In this document: positions 35,510 through 46,504 of the stretch, piece after piece
How positions within the stretch are numbered: position 1 is the stretch's first letter
How the letters are laid out: the number at the start of each line of letters is the position of its first letter
Origin: Isoetes taiwanensis
Lineage: Eukaryota; Streptophyta; Lycopodiopsida; Isoetales; Isoetaceae
NCBI GenBank assembly: GCA_021234155.1
Contig: JAJEKV010000037.1
Location: 930,001-994,000 of the forward strand
Direction of reading: 5' to 3'
DNA length: 64,000 bases
Position numbers and translations under genes: made by a program
The notes under the pieces: model-generated
The model's input: the letters and a program-made list of their open reading frames with translations, nothing else
Database searches by the model: none
What the model was told of the DNA's origin: nothing

Positions 35510-38500
35510 GTTTGCCCAACAACTGGCTGGTTTGGTAGCAAAAGAGATAGAGCTCCACTTCTTGCTTGTAAAATGAGATAGATACTATGTGCAGAATGCA
35601 AACCCAAAGTCTTTTCAACTTGCCAAACGCAGAAAAAGCAATGATTGACAATGGAGCAGAAAAGCTACTAGGAAGCAACTGAATTGAGTATTTCAAGTGG
35701 TAATGTTTTTTTCTTGGTTTTTGATTAAACAAGTATTGGGCTCTTGTCATAATTTTTCCTAACCTTGAGTATGCAATAATCACAAATTTTTATGAGATAA
35801 AATCCCATTCGTGCATTTTTTCAAATCATTGGTCTTTAAATTAGCATATTGTATAAAGGTTGCAATCATCACATTCCATGATACGACATCCTTTTCTGGC
35901 ATTTGTGAAAGAACTCAAGAGCCTCATTCAGCTGTTCTTTATGTATCTCCATGAGATATCATACCATTGAAGCATTGCCTCAACAACTCAAGAATCAGAC
36001 CTTAAAGGGTATATGCTTCACAATGACAGTCCATGAGATCAGATTTAAGTTCCAGAGCCTCTCCATTTATTTTTTACTGGCAATAAGCAGATATTATGGC
36101 GTTATATGACAATATAGTGCCCTGGACCTGACTATAACCCCATGGCCTACATCTGCTCATGTTGTAGTAAGCAAGCAATAAATCCAACAGATCTACCAGT
36201 AGATAATTCCAAAATCTAGCGTTGTTTTTGCTTCCATGTCACAGCCAAAATGTTCGGCAGCCTCAAGCTTGTAGCCACCTCTGCCAACCAAAGATATTCG
36301 TTAATGTACAAAGTTGAAAGATTGCAATGGCCAAAATATAAACACATATTGTAATGCAAATGGTCTCCACTAAATCTGCAAGGCATTTTCAGTTGTTTTA
36401 TAAGGTTGTTACTTTAATAGCAAGTGAACCCACTAGTTACCTTACCATATTAGGCTTAACAACAATATCAGTTTGAGAACCTATAAACATGCATTACTGA
36501 TTAAGTGTTGTGATATACTTCTTGGAAGTGCATTTATATACTGATCTTACATATCCACATCCGATAGATCCACTCATCTTTATTTCTTGGATCTATAATT
36601 CAATATGCTCTCTCTTGGCCGGGATTGTTGCCCATGAAAGATTTCTTATCACCATCCTTTAAATTGGTATAATTGTAGCAAATTTTTTTAATGCACATTC
36701 CATGCCTTCATCCAAGGGTTATAAGTTAAAGTGGATGAGTATAGTATGAGAATCTCATGAGAGGTGGTACCCATATTGTTTTGTATAAGCGGTATTAAGC
36801 TTTTCAATTTGGAAATAGTTTACGCTCCATATTCGAGTTCAAATTTTAGAATAGAAACAGATTTGAACTTTGATGATGGAAGAATCAGAGCTTTTCCTTC
36901 TCAAGAGGACATTGCGGCACAAGGAAATAGCCTCAAACAACTGGGTGAAGAAATGCGACCAATAAGTCTCAAAATAAAAAACCTTATTATTATTTACCTA
37001 TACAACATAGCCAACAACAAGGGCATCAACAAGATCCAAGAAAAATAAGGCAAACGCATTAAAATCTAATAAATCTCTAAGGAAAATGAGGCAAAGACGC
37101 TAAAATCTAACACTCTTTAGACAATGATTCCATCATCGTCACCAATCATCTCTTTATGTTTATTTGTTACTTCCTAGACACATCAGTAATAACTTTGAGT
37201 AGTTCTCGCATCGAAAGGCATCTTTCTAACATGTGTCGTGGAGGTAGCATACTACGAAGGTGCCATTCTCAAATTCCACATCTAGCTAGAAAAGCCAAGG
37301 GCACAAAAACTAAAATATCATATTCTTTATGAGACATATATATGCAACACAAAAAAAACATGACTTTTTCCCACCATTTGCCCCAAGCCTGCACTTCTGC
37401 TAGTTTGAGTTTTTTTTTTCTTGCTATCTCCACTTAGGATCTTAGGAATCGAATCTTGACGAGAATGGATTATACATGTGGAGATAAGATAGTCATATGC
37501 CCGGTTCATGTGAACTTTTTTTCCTTTAGCGCTGAGAGGTAGCTGAGTCAGTGCTGCCTTGAAACTTTAGTCCAGACTCAGCAGCACAGGTTGCATCCAT
37601 GACAGCTGAAATCTTATAACGGAGCTGAACTTTTTCAGCTCAGTTCAAGGTCAGCAAGGACTCAACCATCTTATGAGAATCTGTCCATGTGAATCCAGCA
37701 ATATTCATTCATGGTTTATGCCAAACGTGGACTGTTGGAATTTCCTTAATGCATGAGATTCACGCTTAAGGAAACGAAAATAAAGTATTTGAATAAGGTT
37801 TTTGTCATAGACAATTCTCATCTAATTTTTAAAGGTTGGGAAGGGTGTTTAATATTTTGGTTTTTGTTTTAGTGTATTTTGTAAAGGCTTATTTTAAGAT
37901 AGTCTCGTGTCACATGGGCTTCTTTTTTTGGTGACAGCAGCAACAGAGATTCCATGACTGGAGTGAGGAGGCTGATGCACTCTTCTGGAAGTGCGCTTCT
38001 GGATTCGGTTTGGTCTCACGGGGATTTAACTTCTCGGCCAATAGATTTGCTGCATTCGGCACTTAGAGAGGTTTTTTTTTTTGGTTGCTTGTTCTGGATT
38101 GTTTCTGGCATGCATGATGCCGGATCTACAGGAGTGGTGGAGCAGGGTCGCTACGAAATATGCTCCACTAAGCAAATTAGTGGAGCAATGGCTTTTTTAT
38201 TCTGTTGAATGCGTTGTGCATCTGGCTCTGCAAGTTCTACAAGCTTTAGATGTTTAAGATATGCTTTAGGTGTTTTACGAATGCTAGAGAAATGGATACT
38301 GGAAGTTAGAAGTTGCTTTGGTTCGGCTAGGTGGCCATGGCAACTGTGTATTTTGAATGCACTATTAGTAACGGAAGCCCCGCGTTGCCGGGCATTAATA
38401 CAATTTTGTTGTAGACATATCAAGTAAGAAAATATAGATAGATAGTACATGAAAGAGGTGAATGAGAGAAGGGGAATGATATGTTAGATTTATTTATAGG

Positions 38501-38770
38501 GGATACACATTAGAAGCAAATTTGATGTGGACTCTTTTAAATAACATCAATCAACCATCATTCAATTAAATTGGGATTATGTCTTGATTTTGGGACAAAT
38601 TTCATATTGCAAGTTTTTTAGTAACTTGATAAAAGTCACAAGATATTAACATATAATCACACACCTTAATATAAATTCACACCTTAACTTCAAATTACAA
38701 AATCATATATCATGGAACTCAAGTAGTACACAACTTTTATTAACTGTAGAAAAGATACATAGTAACAAAT
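35510..38770. other. Noncoding stretch
   Basis: About 3.2 kb, AT-rich, without a supported gene. Frames at 36764-37048 and 37954-38208 are short and have no recognisable domain. No strong repeat was seen. Confidence 0.45.
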
Positions 38771-38772
38771 TT

Positions 38773-41760
38773 TCATTTTTCCACTAGCATCCCCAAGGAT
38801 ATGAGAACCTTATTCCTTACATCCTGAGGTATTGTAACTCTCGCTGTTTTACCAGGAATAGTTTTTGGAGTCCACGAGTACAATACGGTTTCAATGTCTA
38901 GCCAAAGATCAGGATCACTAGGATTTCTCCTCCACCTCTTTGTCCAACAATCTGAATATCTTTCTTTATCGGTGACATTACTCAACCGATGTCTTTGGAC
39001 ACCACCATTCCACGCCGCACCTTATTGAAGTTAACATCACCTTCTTCTTTGCAAATATCCGAGATAGTGTATCCCAACCACCTTTGGATAGGTCTCTAGA
39101 TCTCTTTGGTTTTACTACTACAAATTGGTGGCACTCCACGTCGATTAGAAGGTTCATAACAATCCATGCCTAGATATTTTGGCCTATCCTTCTTAGGACC
39201 AACATAGTGTTTATCGATTGAGGAGGAGCATATGCCTTCACAATGCTACTAGTGGTACCATCATCTTCGTCAAGACACCAGCTAATGTTTTCCACTTACT
39301 TTTAGGGAACCACCCTTCTTTTAGCTCTCCGAGGATGTGTCTACCTCATCCAACAAGTTGATCACCTTCTTCCAATAATCTATCAATGCACGATTAGTCT
39401 CATCTGAATTAGTTTGCCAATGCTTGATGTAGTCATTGATGCCATCCTTAGTCAATCCCAATTGCTTGACTTCTTGGTTGGTTTTAGAGCTTTTTGGTTG
39501 ACGGGAGGTATCATAGACTTGCCATTTGCATCCCCTGTGCCAAATTTCTGCCCCACCTCTCCACTTCTCCTCTGAAGGTCTCATTTTCCATTGCATGATT
39601 GGAATCTCTTCTCTCACCCAAAAGTGAATTGAAGAGGTCTAGAATGACCTTCCATGTCGAGAGCATAACCATCCTGAGAACTCTTCCAATCGGGCACTTC
39701 TTCTATGATAGATCCTATAGGAGATGAATTTGTACATCCATGAAATATTTTCAATAGCACGGGAAAGTTGGTAAGCTGTCTTTGTCTCAATACATGACTA
39801 TATTTTCCAAACAATGCATCCACATCCTTATGAGTATGTCAGGGCATTAGGAACCCCAAATTGACTCTTTCAAAAAAATACCCCGTTTGTTAAGTAGGAT
39901 AGGAAAGAAAACATCCACTGTTCTTATTTTGACCAAAGCACAATTATCTAGTTGCAAGAGGAGCTTTTGGCAGTGGATCTCGAGGTTTAGCACGAGATGT
40001 TGAAGCTCCAACATGTTCATTAGGTCCATTCCTCCTAAACCTTGCCTTGCTAAACTTTTCAATCTTTGTTAGGGGTTCCATCCAACAATGCACTATGTAG
40101 TGCTCGGCTAGTCAGTAGGATCCCGTAGGTGACCATTGTAACCCTTCTCATAGTTTCTTAAACACCTCATGATACTCCCAATGTGAAAATCACGGACCAT
40201 CACTCCACAACTCTAAAACTGAAATGGCCATAATAGGTCTGAGACTGACCATGCAATATTGCCCCAGTCATTGAAATCTGCAAAGGGTATGATCTTCCAC
40301 ATGACTTAGGAATGTACTTGAATTGTGGAAGACAAGTCTTCTGTTGGTCCATTTTATCATGTATAATACATAGATAGTTATTAGGTTCCATTGCAGATAA
40401 GGTCCTCCACATCCAATAAGTTGATCTACATGATAGTTGATCTCTGGTCATATGGTCCTTCATATGTTCCCTTATCTTGGCCCTTAGACTTGGTTTGCAG
40501 TCTTATCTAGTGTCTCCTTCAGCTTAGCACATAAATTGCACTTGGCAAAGTTGTTTGAAGTTGCTATGGTCACATGCTTGAAATGCTTATTCCATAGCCT
40601 ACTAAAACTGGGCTGGGATATAGAGGCCACTCCAAGTTCAAGCAATACATTTATTTCCTCTAATATGCTCTTACGGGTACAATGGGATGGCAATCTCTTT
40701 TCAACAATAACTCTACCCTGTTCATCCTTCTTACTCTTATGTGGCATGTTTTACGCATTGAAATCCACATATCTTTCAAATATTTCCTTTGCAGCTATAG
40801 TTCTTGAGGTAGGCCTTACCGGGCCGGTGTTCCCATGCAATGCAATCCTACTACCATTTTCATGTCTCTTTTTGCCGGTTGTGCCAAGAAGAGGTTGGAA
40901 TTCCATGTATAGCCATCCATGCTTTTGAACATATCCACTTTCCATTCAATGGGAATCTTTTCTTCTTTGATCTTTCATCTGAATTGCATAGCCAAATATG
41001 GTGTACATGAAATTCCTCCTGCTATCACACTTATGTTCACGATATGTAGCTCTTGCTACCACCATCTCCTCTATTGTGAACATTCTAATAGGAGGCCCAA
41101 CAACATTCACTTCCTCTAACCCGCATCGGGCTTGGGAGAACAATCATAATCGACTTGCATCTTTTGGTGGGATAATGTTTGAAAGTTGGAAGTGGCCTCT
41201 TGCTACACCTTGTGTGAACATTATTGACAATGGTTCTACATCTATAGGAAACGTGTAGTTCCCCTCCGGTTGAATCTTGTCCCTAGGCCATGCAACAATA
41301 GTTGGAACCTCTAGTTGCTTCACACAAGCTAGGCATTCTTGTTTGCCTGAACCCTTTTCCTTCCAATTGTCATATAATTTTGAGATTGCCACACCTAACC
41401 TGTCCTCCCCTAATATTTCATCATTCACTGCATTGATAGGATCTGCTAGAACAATAATCCCTTCTCCTACTGCCTCTCTGTTGCATGCATGCAGGATCTT
41501 GACCTTTTTGTTTTTTCAATCGACCCGAGTATAAAGTACAATTTCCTTTCCTTTGGCATCATCCTTTTCATTTGAGGCCTTTTCCCTTCCTTTGCCATCA
41601 TCAACATCATTTGGAGTCTTTTCCTTTCCTTTGCCATCATCAACATCATTTGAGGTATTTTCCTTTCCTTGGCCATCATGTTCATTAGTTGGGGATTTTT
41701 CCTTGCCTTGATCAGCATCATTAGAGGCTTTTTTTTTAGCATTTTGCATGCCATTGACCT
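38773..41760 (-). pseudogene. Transposon-type gene with DUF8039-like and DUF7869-like regions
   Basis: A broken minus-strand gene. From 41749 downward: an acidic/Lys repeat (listed separately); a DUF8039-like stretch (ILHACNREAVGEGIIVLADP, ILGEDRLGVAISKLYDNW, VPTIVAWPRDKI; 41510-41260); GPPIRMFTIEEMVVARATYR (41100-41040); KKDEQGRVIVEKRLPSHCTR and WNKHFKHVTIATSNNFAKCN with a CNLC pair (40735-40500); CIIHDKMDQQKTCLPQF, IPFADFNDWG and a YGHFSF stretch (40370-40210); then LLLQLDNCALVKIR (like the MDNC motif) and DALFGKYSHVLRQ (39960-39760), and EEVPDWKSSQDGYAL. The order matches the large DUF7869 proteins that are numerous in plant genomes and presumed to be transposon-encoded. Stops and frameshifts occur throughout. 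Family names are from memory and the call is moderate. Confidence 0.5.
41541..41720 (-). repeat. 39-bp coding repeat, four to five units (13-residue acidic repeat)
   Basis: Minus-strand units of 39 bp each encode variants of GKEKTPNDVDDGK. They form a Lys/Asp-rich low-complexity tail or linker of the adjoining broken gene. Unit length is a multiple of three, so copy-number change would keep the frame. Confidence 0.75.
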
Positions 41761-41910
41761 AGAATGCATAAAAACATATAGTAAGTTAGCATATCCAAAT
41801 AACCTCTCAATAACATGTTCATAAACGAAAGCCTCATATGTCTTATTCTATTTGATCATTCTATTTATATAATGGGACTCCCCAAGTTATTTTCCTCAAC
41901 ATTATATATG

Positions 41911-42378
41911 AATAAAACCCTCTACTTATTAAGCTTCTAACTTGTATCCTATAATAACCTTTGTAATAAATTTTAACCTTGTAATTATAAGGGATAACCC
42001 TTATAAGGGTTAACCTTAAAGGGTTAATTTAACCCTTAAAGGGATAACCTTGGTATCCTATAATAACCCTTATAATAAATTTAACCTTGTTATTACAAGG
42101 GAATAACCTTGTCCTTAAAACAATTAACCTTGGTATCCTATATGAATAAAACCCTCTACTTATTAACCTTCTAACTTGTATCCTATAATAACCTTTGTAA
42201 TAAATTTTAAGCTTGTAATTATAAGGGATAACCCTTATAAGGGTTAACCTTAAAGGGTTAATTTAACCCTTAAAGGGATAACCTTGGTATCCTATATTAA
42301 CCCTTATAATAAATTTAACCTTGTTATTACAAGGGAATAACCTTGTCCTTAAAACAATTAACCCTTGCAATAAATTTT
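41911..42378. repeat. 234-bp tandem duplication rich in AACCCTT/AAGGGTT dyads
   Basis: Two adjacent units (41911-42144 and 42145-42378) start AATAAAACCCTCTACTTATT. Each contains several inverted pairs, such as GGGATAACCCTTATAAGGGT and AAAGGGTTAATTTAACCCTT, so both strands can fold into short hairpins. The units differ by only a few bases. The block lies immediately upstream of the leader region of gene A1. Confidence 0.85.
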
Positions 42379-42439
42379 CGCGGAAGTTATAATGGCGCGG
42401 TACGAAATTTTGAAAGCAGTTATTATTTCAAGTTAGCAT

Positions 42440-42980
42440 TCGTTTTCGAACTTTTCTCTCTCACTTTCGAATTCCAATTCCAATTCCACAAGTTGTAGGC
42501 GCTTCCAATTCGAGGCGCTTCTGCTTCTGCTTCTGGCGCTTCCAATTCTAGGCGCTTCTGCTTCTGGGCGCTTCCAATTTCTCGGCTTCTATCTGCTTCA
42601 ATCTGCTTCTCGGCTTCTATTATCTGCTTCAATCTCGGCTTCTGCTTCAATCTCGGCTTCTCGGCTTCTATCTTCTTTAAACTATCGGCTTCTATCTGTT
42701 TTTATCGGCTTCTATCGGCTTCTATCTATTTTTATTTGCGCTTTCGAGCTTTTCGGCTTCTACAATCTTCTGCTTTAGGGTTTTCGGCTCAAAGGTTTCT
42801 ACAAAGCATTCGGGTAAAGGTCTCTGGTTTTTTTGGTTTTTCGGCTCTCTACAATCTCTCTGGCTTGGAATAACAAAGTTTTCTGGTTTTTTGTTTTTTT
42901 GGTGTTAAAGCTTCTCGGCTTCTCGGTTTTCAAATTAGCTGCTATTGCTTCTTCTCGGCTTCTTAAGGCTCAAATCATCT
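42440..42980. repeat. Low-complexity CTCGGCTTCTATCTGCTTC region, probable 5' leader
   Basis: Imperfect reiteration of short words such as GGCGCTTC, TCGGCTTCTATC and TCTGCTTC. It ends at a good splice donor (AAG then GTTAGT at 42993), so part of it is probably the untranslated first exon of gene A1. A minus-strand frame through it (42423-42650) is only the reverse reading of the repeat. Confidence 0.5.
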
Positions 42981-43238
42981 GCTGTTCTTAAGGTTAGTAT
43001 TTCCTGTTCTTTACTTAAAGTAGTATACGAGCTTCAGGGTTAATCAAGGAGAGTGCTTTCTGGCTTAGACTTTTACACGCATCAGTCCTATACTGGCCTA
43101 GCACCTTCGGATACAGATCTATTGCTTATAAACATGTTTCTATTGTTTATATGATCTTGCTTATATGATTTTGCTGTATCTGCTCTTATTCTATTTCACT
43201 AGCTCTTGCTCTATCTGCTCTATCTGCTCTTATTCTAT

Positions 43239-43400
43239 CTGCTCTAAATAATGAACCAAAACAATGAACAAAATCAATGAACTATGATCTTGCTCTAACT
43301 GCTCTAAATAATGAACCAAAACAATGAACAAAATCAATGAACTATGATCTTGCTCTAACTGCTCTAAATAATGAACCAAAACAATGAACTAAATAATGAA
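43239..43400. repeat. 60-bp tandem repeat, about 2.7 units
   Basis: The unit runs from CTCTAAATAATGAACCAAAA through AACTATGATCTTGCTCTAAC and repeats with an exact 60-bp period; two full units are identical. It lies within the presumed 5'-UTR intron of gene A1. Confidence 0.9.
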
Positions 43401-43544
43401 CTAAACAAGGAGTATTACTATTTATATTCTGCGCTATCTGTTCAGATTCTATCTGCTCTTAGATTTGCTCTATCTATTTCCCTGGCTTCGTATTCTATTT
43501 TTCTGCATTTTTTTTTTCTATAGAATGAAAAGTTAGAATGGGCG

Positions 43545-43722
43545 AAATCGCGCTTGGCGCATTTCTAGTTTGGCTTCTAATTTCCCACTAGGTTAGTCAA
43601 ATCGCACCAGGCGCGTTCGTAGTTTGGCCTTTCTATGTCATACTGCTTTACACAAATCGCGCCAGGCGCGTGTGAAGTACATCTGTGAAAAATCAATATA
43701 GCAAACGCGCCTGGCGCGTTTT
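43545..43722. repeat. GC palindrome array 1 (four units, 49-55 bp spacing)
   Basis: Palindromes at 43545-43564, 43599-43617, 43654-43672 and 43703-43722. The consensus is AAATCGCGCCAGGCGCGTTT or its complement, with a CGCGCC-N-GGCGCG core flanked by A and T. The starts are 54, 55 and 49 bp apart. All lie in the predicted 5'-UTR intron of A1 (42993-43797). They are GC islands in AT-rich DNA and should form strong hairpins in RNA or single-stranded DNA. The intervening sequences are unrelated apart from a shared AGTTTGGC in the first two. Confidence 0.9.
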
Positions 43723-43807
43723 GGATTTTGTATATTTTGAATCGTTTTCTGGGGAGATGAATATCATTTGCTAATTAGTTAATTTCTCTCGTTCTAGTGC
43801 ATTACAC

Positions 43808-44179
43808 ATGGCCGCTTCTAGTTCAAATGTACTTCCCCTGGACGACCATCAACGCTGGACCCTGTACAAGATACTACTTGATTGTGCTGTTCAAAACATT
43901 CACAGAGAGCTGGAGAAGCCATATGACAGTCTGCTTGTGGGGCCATGGGAATGCTACCATCGCATCACTGCACATATACGGCTCCTCATGCTCTTAGTAA
44001 GGCTCATGCCAACAAATAAATACGAGGATTTGATTTATAGTATCAAGGATCGATACAGCACTCTGGTTTGGAGACTCGACATTCGCAGGGAGGAAGAGGA
44101 TGTTGTCATATCAGAGTGGTCCAACTGGCACTTTTGCCGGTATTGGGCCGATGAAGTGGGCCTATGCGACATTTTGTAG
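43808..44179 (+). CDS. Gene A1, small unknown protein of 123 residues
   Basis: An intact frame with a good splice acceptor (TTCTAG at 43792-43797) ten bases upstream of the ATG, so the start is well supported and a 5'-UTR intron (donor at 42993) is likely. The protein opens MAASSSN, has PLDDHQRWTLYKILLDCAVQ, a WECYHRI segment, a Leu/Met-rich helix (IRLLMLLVRLMPTN), YEDLIYSIKDRYSTLVWRLD and ends in WADEVGLCDIL. It is mostly helical-looking with conserved Trp and Cys; no signal peptide and no family that I recognise. A second copy follows 661 bp downstream and the conserved stretches between the two (most differences are scattered single substitutions) suggest protein-level constraint. GC palindromes flank it on both sides. 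Confidence 0.6.
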   Translation: MAASSSNVLPLDDHQRWTLYKILLDCAVQNIHRELEKPYDSLLVGPWECYHRITAHIRLLMLLVRLMPTNKYEDLIYSIKDRYSTLVWRLDIRREEEDVVISEWSNWHFCRYWADEVGLCDIL

Positions 44180-44213
44180 AGATATGTAGAGCAAGCTATG
44201 TTAGTTCAGAAAG

Positions 44214-44384
44214 AACTCGCGCCTGGCGCATTTTCACAAAAGGAAAATGTACATATATTTATTTTGAATATAAATACAATCTCGCGCCTGGCGCATTTTT
44301 CCAGCTTAAACTTTTATGTCATTCTCATTAATCTGTAGTTTCATGGGGTTGATAAGACTGGGGTTGATAAGCCTGGCGCGATTT
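44214..44384. repeat. GC palindrome array 2 (three units between A1 and A2)
   Basis: Units at about 44214-44234, 44279-44300 and a partial one at 44371-44384, of the form ACTCGCGCCTGGCGCATTTT. The first two are 65 bp apart and lie just behind the A1 stop codon, in its probable 3'-UTR. The right end decays to GCGCAT, so the outer pairing is weaker than in array 1. Confidence 0.85.
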
Positions 44385-44468
44385 GAATTTTGTACATTTA
44401 GAATCGTTTTCTGGGGAGAGGAATATCATTTGCTAATTAGTTAATTTCTCTCGTTCTAGTGCATACAC

Positions 44469-44840
44469 ATGGCTGCTTCTAGTTCAAATATAGTTCCCCT
44501 GGACGACCATCAATGCTGGACCCTGTACAAGATACTACTTGATTGTGCTGTTCAAAACATTCACAAGGAGCTGGAGAAGCCATATGACAGTCTGTATGAC
44601 GGGCCATGGGAATGCTACCATCACATCACTGGACATATCCGGCTCCTCATGCTCTTAGTAAGGCTCATGCCAACAAATACATACGAGGATTTGATTTATA
44701 GTATCAAGTATCGATACCGCACTCTGATTTGGAGACTCGACATTCGCAGGTAAGAAGAGGATGATGTCATATCACAGTGGTCCAGCTGGCACTTTACTCG
44801 GTATTGGGCCGATGATGTGGGCCTATGTGACATTTTGTAA
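44469..44840 (+). pseudogene. Gene A2, tandem copy of A1 with an early stop
   Basis: Same start and acceptor as A1. It encodes 94 residues and stops at TAA (44751-44753) in place of the Glu codon after LDIRR; the frame beyond is still clean and ends in the same WADDVGLCDIL. So one nonsense change removed the last 29 residues. Either a recent pseudogene or a shorter working variant. Differences from A1 include LLVG to LYDG and NVLP to NIVP. Confidence 0.65.
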
Positions 44841-44849
44841 AGATAGGAA

Positions 44850-44933
44850 GAACTCGCGCCTGCCGCATTTTCAAAGATGGAGATGTATATATTTTTTTGA
44901 TTATAAATACAAACTCGCGCCTGGCGCAATTTT
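44850..44933. repeat. GC palindrome array 3 (two units behind A2)
   Basis: Units at 44850-44870 (ACTCGCGCCTGCCGCATTTT, one G-to-C change that breaks the palindrome) and 44912-44933 (ACTCGCGCCTGGCGCAATTT). They sit at the same positions relative to A2 as array 2 does to A1, so the palindromes predate the duplication and have since drifted. Confidence 0.8.
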
Positions 44934-45068
44934 GCAGCTTAAACTTTAATGTCACGCTTATTTTATTATGCTGTTTTATATGCAATGTCGAAAACATTGA
45001 ATCCTTTGATGCCCTCCAGCCAGTATGACCAACACCAAGAAACTACATATTTTCATTAACGTGTAGTT

Positions 45069-45529
45069 TCATGGGGTTGATAACACTGGCTAAAGAACAT
45101 CAAAGAATCCAAAATTCACAACATCACGCAGATGTTATGATATATTCTTTTTTTTAGGACTGTCCTCAGTATACATACCTTTTTTAGACGTTCTTTTGGC
45201 CACGCCACAAATGTGCCCACGCTCTCCCCGATTGTGTCGCCACCTGGATGTCTTCTTGGAAGAGCTTCATCCTCATAGTTGCAATTTATAATGCTCACTT
45301 TACAGAAACTGTTTCCAAGAGGGACGCCATGGCACTTAGATTCAGGGTCCAAGTCTTCGATTTTACATAATCCAAGTCGACGCTTCAAGTTTGCTGTTAA
45401 TAGATAGCATTCTTCTCCGACGCTGATAATTGAAAATATTAAAAGATGATTTCACATGAACAGTTTTGAAGAATATAATATGTTTCAAGAACAGTCTTCA
45501 AATCGTACTCACCATAGTTCGGCCGACAT
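45069..45529 (-). CDS. Gene B, three-exon DUF8039-like minigene of 93 residues
   Basis: Minus strand, exons 45529-45513, 45422-45179 and 45089-45069, with donors GTGAGT and GTATGT and acceptors ATCAG and CTTTAG; joined lengths keep the frame and end at TGA. The protein starts MSAEL, continues CVGEECYLLTANLKRRL, CHGVPLGNSFCKVSIINC, GGDTIGESVGTFVAWPKERL and ends PVLSTP. The HG-(V)PLG, VxV and AVGxxVAWP-type pattern is that of DUF8039, a domain otherwise found in large plant transposon proteins such as the broken gene at 38.8-41.8 kb. Here it stands alone. No stops or frameshifts, clean splice sites and a shared upstream region with gene C argue for a real gene. Function unknown. Its third exon resembles the sequence at 44333-44360, so the tandem duplication caught its tail. 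Confidence 0.6.
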
Positions 45530-45891
45530 GATAGCGATCGCTAAGTCGAGGCGGTCGATCAGTCGAGTTGATCAGGCGAGTTTATCAGGCGAGGAGGCGC
45601 TCGACCGGAAGAAGTCGGCGAGTCGATGCGGTTTCTTTAAAAATTCGGTGGCGAATGAATAATTTGACGTGCCACATAGGCGTTTCTTGAAAATAATAAA
45701 AATAAATATCCGTGGATGCGCTTTAATTAGAAAATTAAGTTTTTAATTTGAAATGAGCGGGATAAGCGGTTAATATAGGCGGGATAAATTGTAATTTAAA
45801 ATTGGATAGCAATCTGACGGTTCAGATAATGCACCCATACGTATAAATTTGAATCGCATCCCATAACATTTCATTCGAACATTGCAGCGAT
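45530..45891. promoter_or_regulatory. Divergent promoter region between genes B and C
   Basis: The start codons of B (minus) and C (plus) are 362 bp apart. The B side (45530-45650) is GC-rich, with repeated words GTCGA, GATCAGGCGAG and TATCAGGCGAG. The C side is AT-rich with GTATAAATTT at 45841-45850, a plausible TATA box about 50 bp before the C start codon. The middle has repeated GCGGGATAA words (45758-45786). A shared bidirectional promoter is an inference from the geometry. Confidence 0.45.
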
Positions 45892-46371
45892 ATGGCGTCC
45901 GGAGGATCTGGCGCAACGAGAGGTAGAGGCGGAGGGAGAGGCGCAGGGAGAGGTGGGCGACGGGCCAACACTGTGGAAGTTCCTAAACAAGTCGACAGCA
46001 CTCAGGAAGCAGGTATTTACTATTTCTTCTCGATTTCTCTCTGGTTTACGTGTTATTTTTAAGTTTTCTTCTCATTTGCGTGTGGTTTTTTATCATTTTT
46101 CTACTATCTCTGTGTATTTTCTACCTTTTATATTGTTTCTGTGTCATTTCTACTGCTTTTACTACCTTGTTTTGTGTGTTTTTGCTATAATCTTCTCCTG
46201 TACTCTGTGTTTTTTGTTTTGTATTCTCCATTTCAGACCCTAAACCGTTTTATTATAGTTTCTTTCAGACTTGTTTGTTTATACCTTTGTTCTGTACCAG
46301 TTCTTTTGACAAGTCCTTTTTGTAGCCTAGTATGTCTCTTATAATATAGAGCGTCTGTAGGGCCCCTCTTA

Positions 46372-46504
46372 AAAACGCGCTCGGCGCGATTTATAATGTA
46401 GAACGTCTCTCGATATGATTGTTTTGGTTGTCTCGCTACTTTTCCCAGGTACCATTTATGTTTTTGAAAGTAAGGCGTCTATCAAAACGCGCTCGGCGCG
46501 ATTT
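46372..46504. repeat. GC palindrome pair in intron 1 of gene C
   Basis: Two identical units, AAACGCGCTCGGCGCGATTT, at about 46372-46392 and 46484-46504, 112 bp apart. The core is CGCGCTCGGCGCG rather than CGCGCCAGGCGCG. The two copies share this variant with each other and with no other unit in the window, which suggests local copying within this intron. The middle T/G can still pair as G-U in RNA. Confidence 0.85.

Larger units (their letters stand above)
44364..44940 (+). repeat. Tandem duplicate of the A1 segment (period 661 bp)
   Basis: From about 44371 (GCCTGGCGCGATTTGAATTT) to 44945 the sequence repeats 43710-44320, including the splice acceptor, the coding region and the 3' palindromes. 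The duplicate does not include the leader exon or its donor, so the second copy can only be expressed by splicing from the A1 leader or from a new promoter. Confidence 0.85.

Noticed and set aside
36764-37048. 94-codon plus-strand frame
   Set aside because: No domain, AT-rich composition and no supporting signals.
41911-42378. Interstitial telomere repeat
   Set aside because: AACCCTT words occur, but not as a head-to-tail TTTAGGG array; they are inverted pairs within a 234-bp unit.
42423-42650. Minus-strand frame rich in Glu/Ala/Lys
   Set aside because: It is the reverse reading of the CTCGGCTTC low-complexity region.
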